From Setophaga petechia (Eukaryota; Chordata; Aves; Passeriformes; Parulidae), in NCBI GenBank assembly GCA_024362935.1, contig JANCRA010000028.1:4500501-4564500 (forward strand): a stretch of 64,000 nucleotides of DNA. Direction: 5' to 3'. Under the pieces are notes generated by a model, which was given only the letters and a program-made list of their open reading frames with translations, was not told the DNA's origin and did no database searches. Below, piece by piece: positions 61,981 through 64,000 of this stretch. The position numbers were made by a program, and so were the translations under genes. How positions within the stretch are numbered: position 1 is the stretch's first letter; every line of letters begins with the position of its first letter.

Positions 61981-64000
61981 TCAATGCTCTGAAACTCTTA
62001 GGAGACAGCAAGGACTAACTTAAAAATAAGCACAATGGGAGTTAATTTCTGCAGCATGAAAATATCACCTCAAATTGTAGCTCCACACACACTGAAGGTA
62101 ATCTCAAGTGCTTGGGATTGCTCATCATGGCCAAGTATCCCCATATGGCAGATAAGAAGCAGCTGAAAGGGAAGAACTTGGCTGCTCATGGGCTTTGCAA
62201 GTCAGGGCAGGGGTACAGAATGAGGATATCTAGATAAACAATTTCCTGTTCACAGTTTAGGGCAGCCCAGTTCCAAAGAAGGAACCCCTCCTACAGAATT
62301 GCTGCCAAGAAACTTTGAGTGAATCAGCCTCAGACACATCCTGTCTATATTCTGACAGAAGCTCTAAAACCTGCATTATTGGTGACAGAAAATGAGGCTT
62401 TATTGAGGTGTTTTTCTGCTGGTCTCCCCTTGTAGGACTTTATTCTGGATCCCAAGGTGTTTCCTATCAGATGACCATTTCAGCACTGCAGAAACCACTG
62501 AGAAAACCCAGGAGGAGTTCCTTGGACCACATCTCTCAGATGTTTGAAACAGCCAGTCTAGCCTGGAATCCAATATTCACCATGCCCTGGAAGGATGGAT
62601 GGGGCCACTCTAAAACATCAATAGTACAGTCTCTCTGTCCTTTAAGCAATTACTTCATTCCTCTTGCTACTGTCTGGAAAATAAATCCTTCAGCAGTGAT
62701 GGACCTGAGCTTTGTGCTGTATCAGGACTTGAATCCTGTTGTTTTCTCACTCAGACTTTACCTTGCTGCTCTGCATATCACAGCCAAGGTTTATCCCAGA
62801 GGTTATTGTTTTAATCAACATTTTTAAATCTCCGTGAATGGAAAACACTACATGAAGTGTCAGGGCTTTTTTATCTTTTTTTTTTTCTTTTTTAATAAAC
62901 TGATATTCTGTTTCTGTAATAGGTTTAGTTCTCACCAGTGCTCAATTCTTACTCATTTGTTAAGTCTAATTAGTCAGTATTCAAATGTGCCATGCATTAA
63001 TTTGGCCACTGCTCAAATCTCACACAGATTTCATAGGAAAATGGATTATTTGAATTTTAAACACAGTCTGTTCCACCAATTCTGACATATTAAGCAAACT
63101 CACAAGCCATTAGGGCCATAAAATGCCAGTTGACCTAACAGCCTGCAACAGTACAGAGTGAAAAAGCTATTTATGTTATGAACTGATGCTCTGAGGTGAG
63201 AGCTGCACACTGTTGCTGCTCCTGTATCATTTCATTTCTCCAGGATGTGGGTGCAGCCCCGATGTTTGGCTCCTTCAGCCCCAGCACAGAACTGCTGCCA
63301 TCAGGCACAGAAGCAGAGCCTGGAGATTGCCCAGAACCAGGACTCACTGCAGCCCTCTCAGGGAACATCATCCTGCCTGCTTCACCTCTTTAATATGGTA
63401 ATTAAGGCATTTTAGCTAATGGGCTTTGAATGCATCTTTTAGGGTAGTCTAGACAGCTCCTGAGCATTGTCATCAGGGCTAGGAGGCATCTTCTGCAATT
63501 CTGACTGATCAGAGCTTGAGGCAATCAGTTAAAGACAAGCCTAAGCCCCCACTCCTCCTCTCACTGATGGAGTTTCCCTGTCTCTGTCAAGTTTACCGAG
63601 GGTTTTGCCTTCACTCAGAACACTCAAATTCTCCTTTCAGAGCTGAGGGAACAGTTGGACACACCAGCCTTTCCAGGCTCCCCAGTGCCTCTGGCACACG
63701 AAGCTGTGGCCATTACCTTGTCTAGACAGGGGTGCTGGGGTGGCAGCTGGGCTACTGATGTTAGCAGAGGAAAAGGAAAATGCATTTCTGACAGGTCTGC
63801 TCAGCCTCTGCTCCTGCACTGGGGTGGCACAGCACAGTCACTGTCCCTTCAGCTGGTCTAGACAGGGCCACAGGGACTCTGGGCCTGGGCTGAGCACTCA
63901 GCTCACATTTCCTTGAACTGCAATAGCTTTGTTGTAATTCAGCACGACAGCACTTTCCAAACACAGCAACCTGTGAAATAAATGTTTGAGGGTTCAGATC

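Larger units (their letters stand above)
50346..64000. other. Distal upstream flank, no gene recognised
   Basis: Apart from small duplications (54826, 56581, 61951), a short GT run (60358) and poly-T tracts (about 59268-59283 and 62875-62893), I see no assignable feature. ORFs at 51711-52124, 52040-52507, 53016-53399 and 62408-62827 show no recognised domains. A MIR/L2-like word order may exist near 62145-62215 but is too degraded to call. Confidence 0.55.

Noticed and set aside
62145..62215. MIR/L2-like word order (CCCATATGGCAGATAAGAAG and following).
   Set aside because: Too short and diverged to separate from chance without an alignment program.

Overview
This is vertebrate nuclear DNA, most likely from a bird and quite possibly a songbird. 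The signs are 5'-truncated CR1 retroposons carrying the avian-type 3' tail, only a few very old MIR-like SINE remnants, AT-rich non-coding sequence interrupted by one strong CpG island, and genes broken into small exons by very large introns. There is nothing bacterial or viral in the layout: no operons, no dense coding and no CRISPR array.

One gene can be named with confidence: SPNS2, the sphingosine-1-phosphate exporter of the spinster/major facilitator superfamily, on the minus strand. Its first coding exon (40073-40367) lies in a CpG island at about 39.4-41.3 kb. Its second coding exon (3094-3159) is 36.9 kb away. The splice sites and phases agree exactly: exon 1 ends after one base of a glycine codon and exon 2 supplies the other two. 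Exon 3 and the rest of the gene lie beyond the left edge. Positions 1-3093 are therefore intron 2, 3160-40072 is intron 1, and about 40368-64000 is the 5' leader, promoter and upstream flank. I found no recognisable exon of a second gene in the 23 kb upstream flank, and no sign of the paralogue SPNS3, which I would expect on that side from the mammalian gene order.

Intron 1 is rich in repeats. It holds at least six CR1 fragments, two old MIR-like SINEs, a 49-copy minisatellite of 12/16-bp units with higher-order structure (15644-16375), a seven-copy 62-bp minisatellite (about 18955-19364), a small 47-bp duplication, and a compound AC/AT microsatellite (37203-37355). The upstream flank holds a GC-rich tandem array next to the promoter, a 43-bp GT run, an L3/CR1-like fossil and several short duplications.

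The most speculative item is a set of three minus-strand, exon-like open segments inside intron 1 (8553-8749, 5300-5421, 4014-4171). Their splice phases happen to be compatible and the last ends in a stop codon. I do not recognise the product, and chance is a serious alternative. The clearest unusual structure is the 49-copy minisatellite. It keeps all three minus-strand frames open and so produces long but spurious ORFs.
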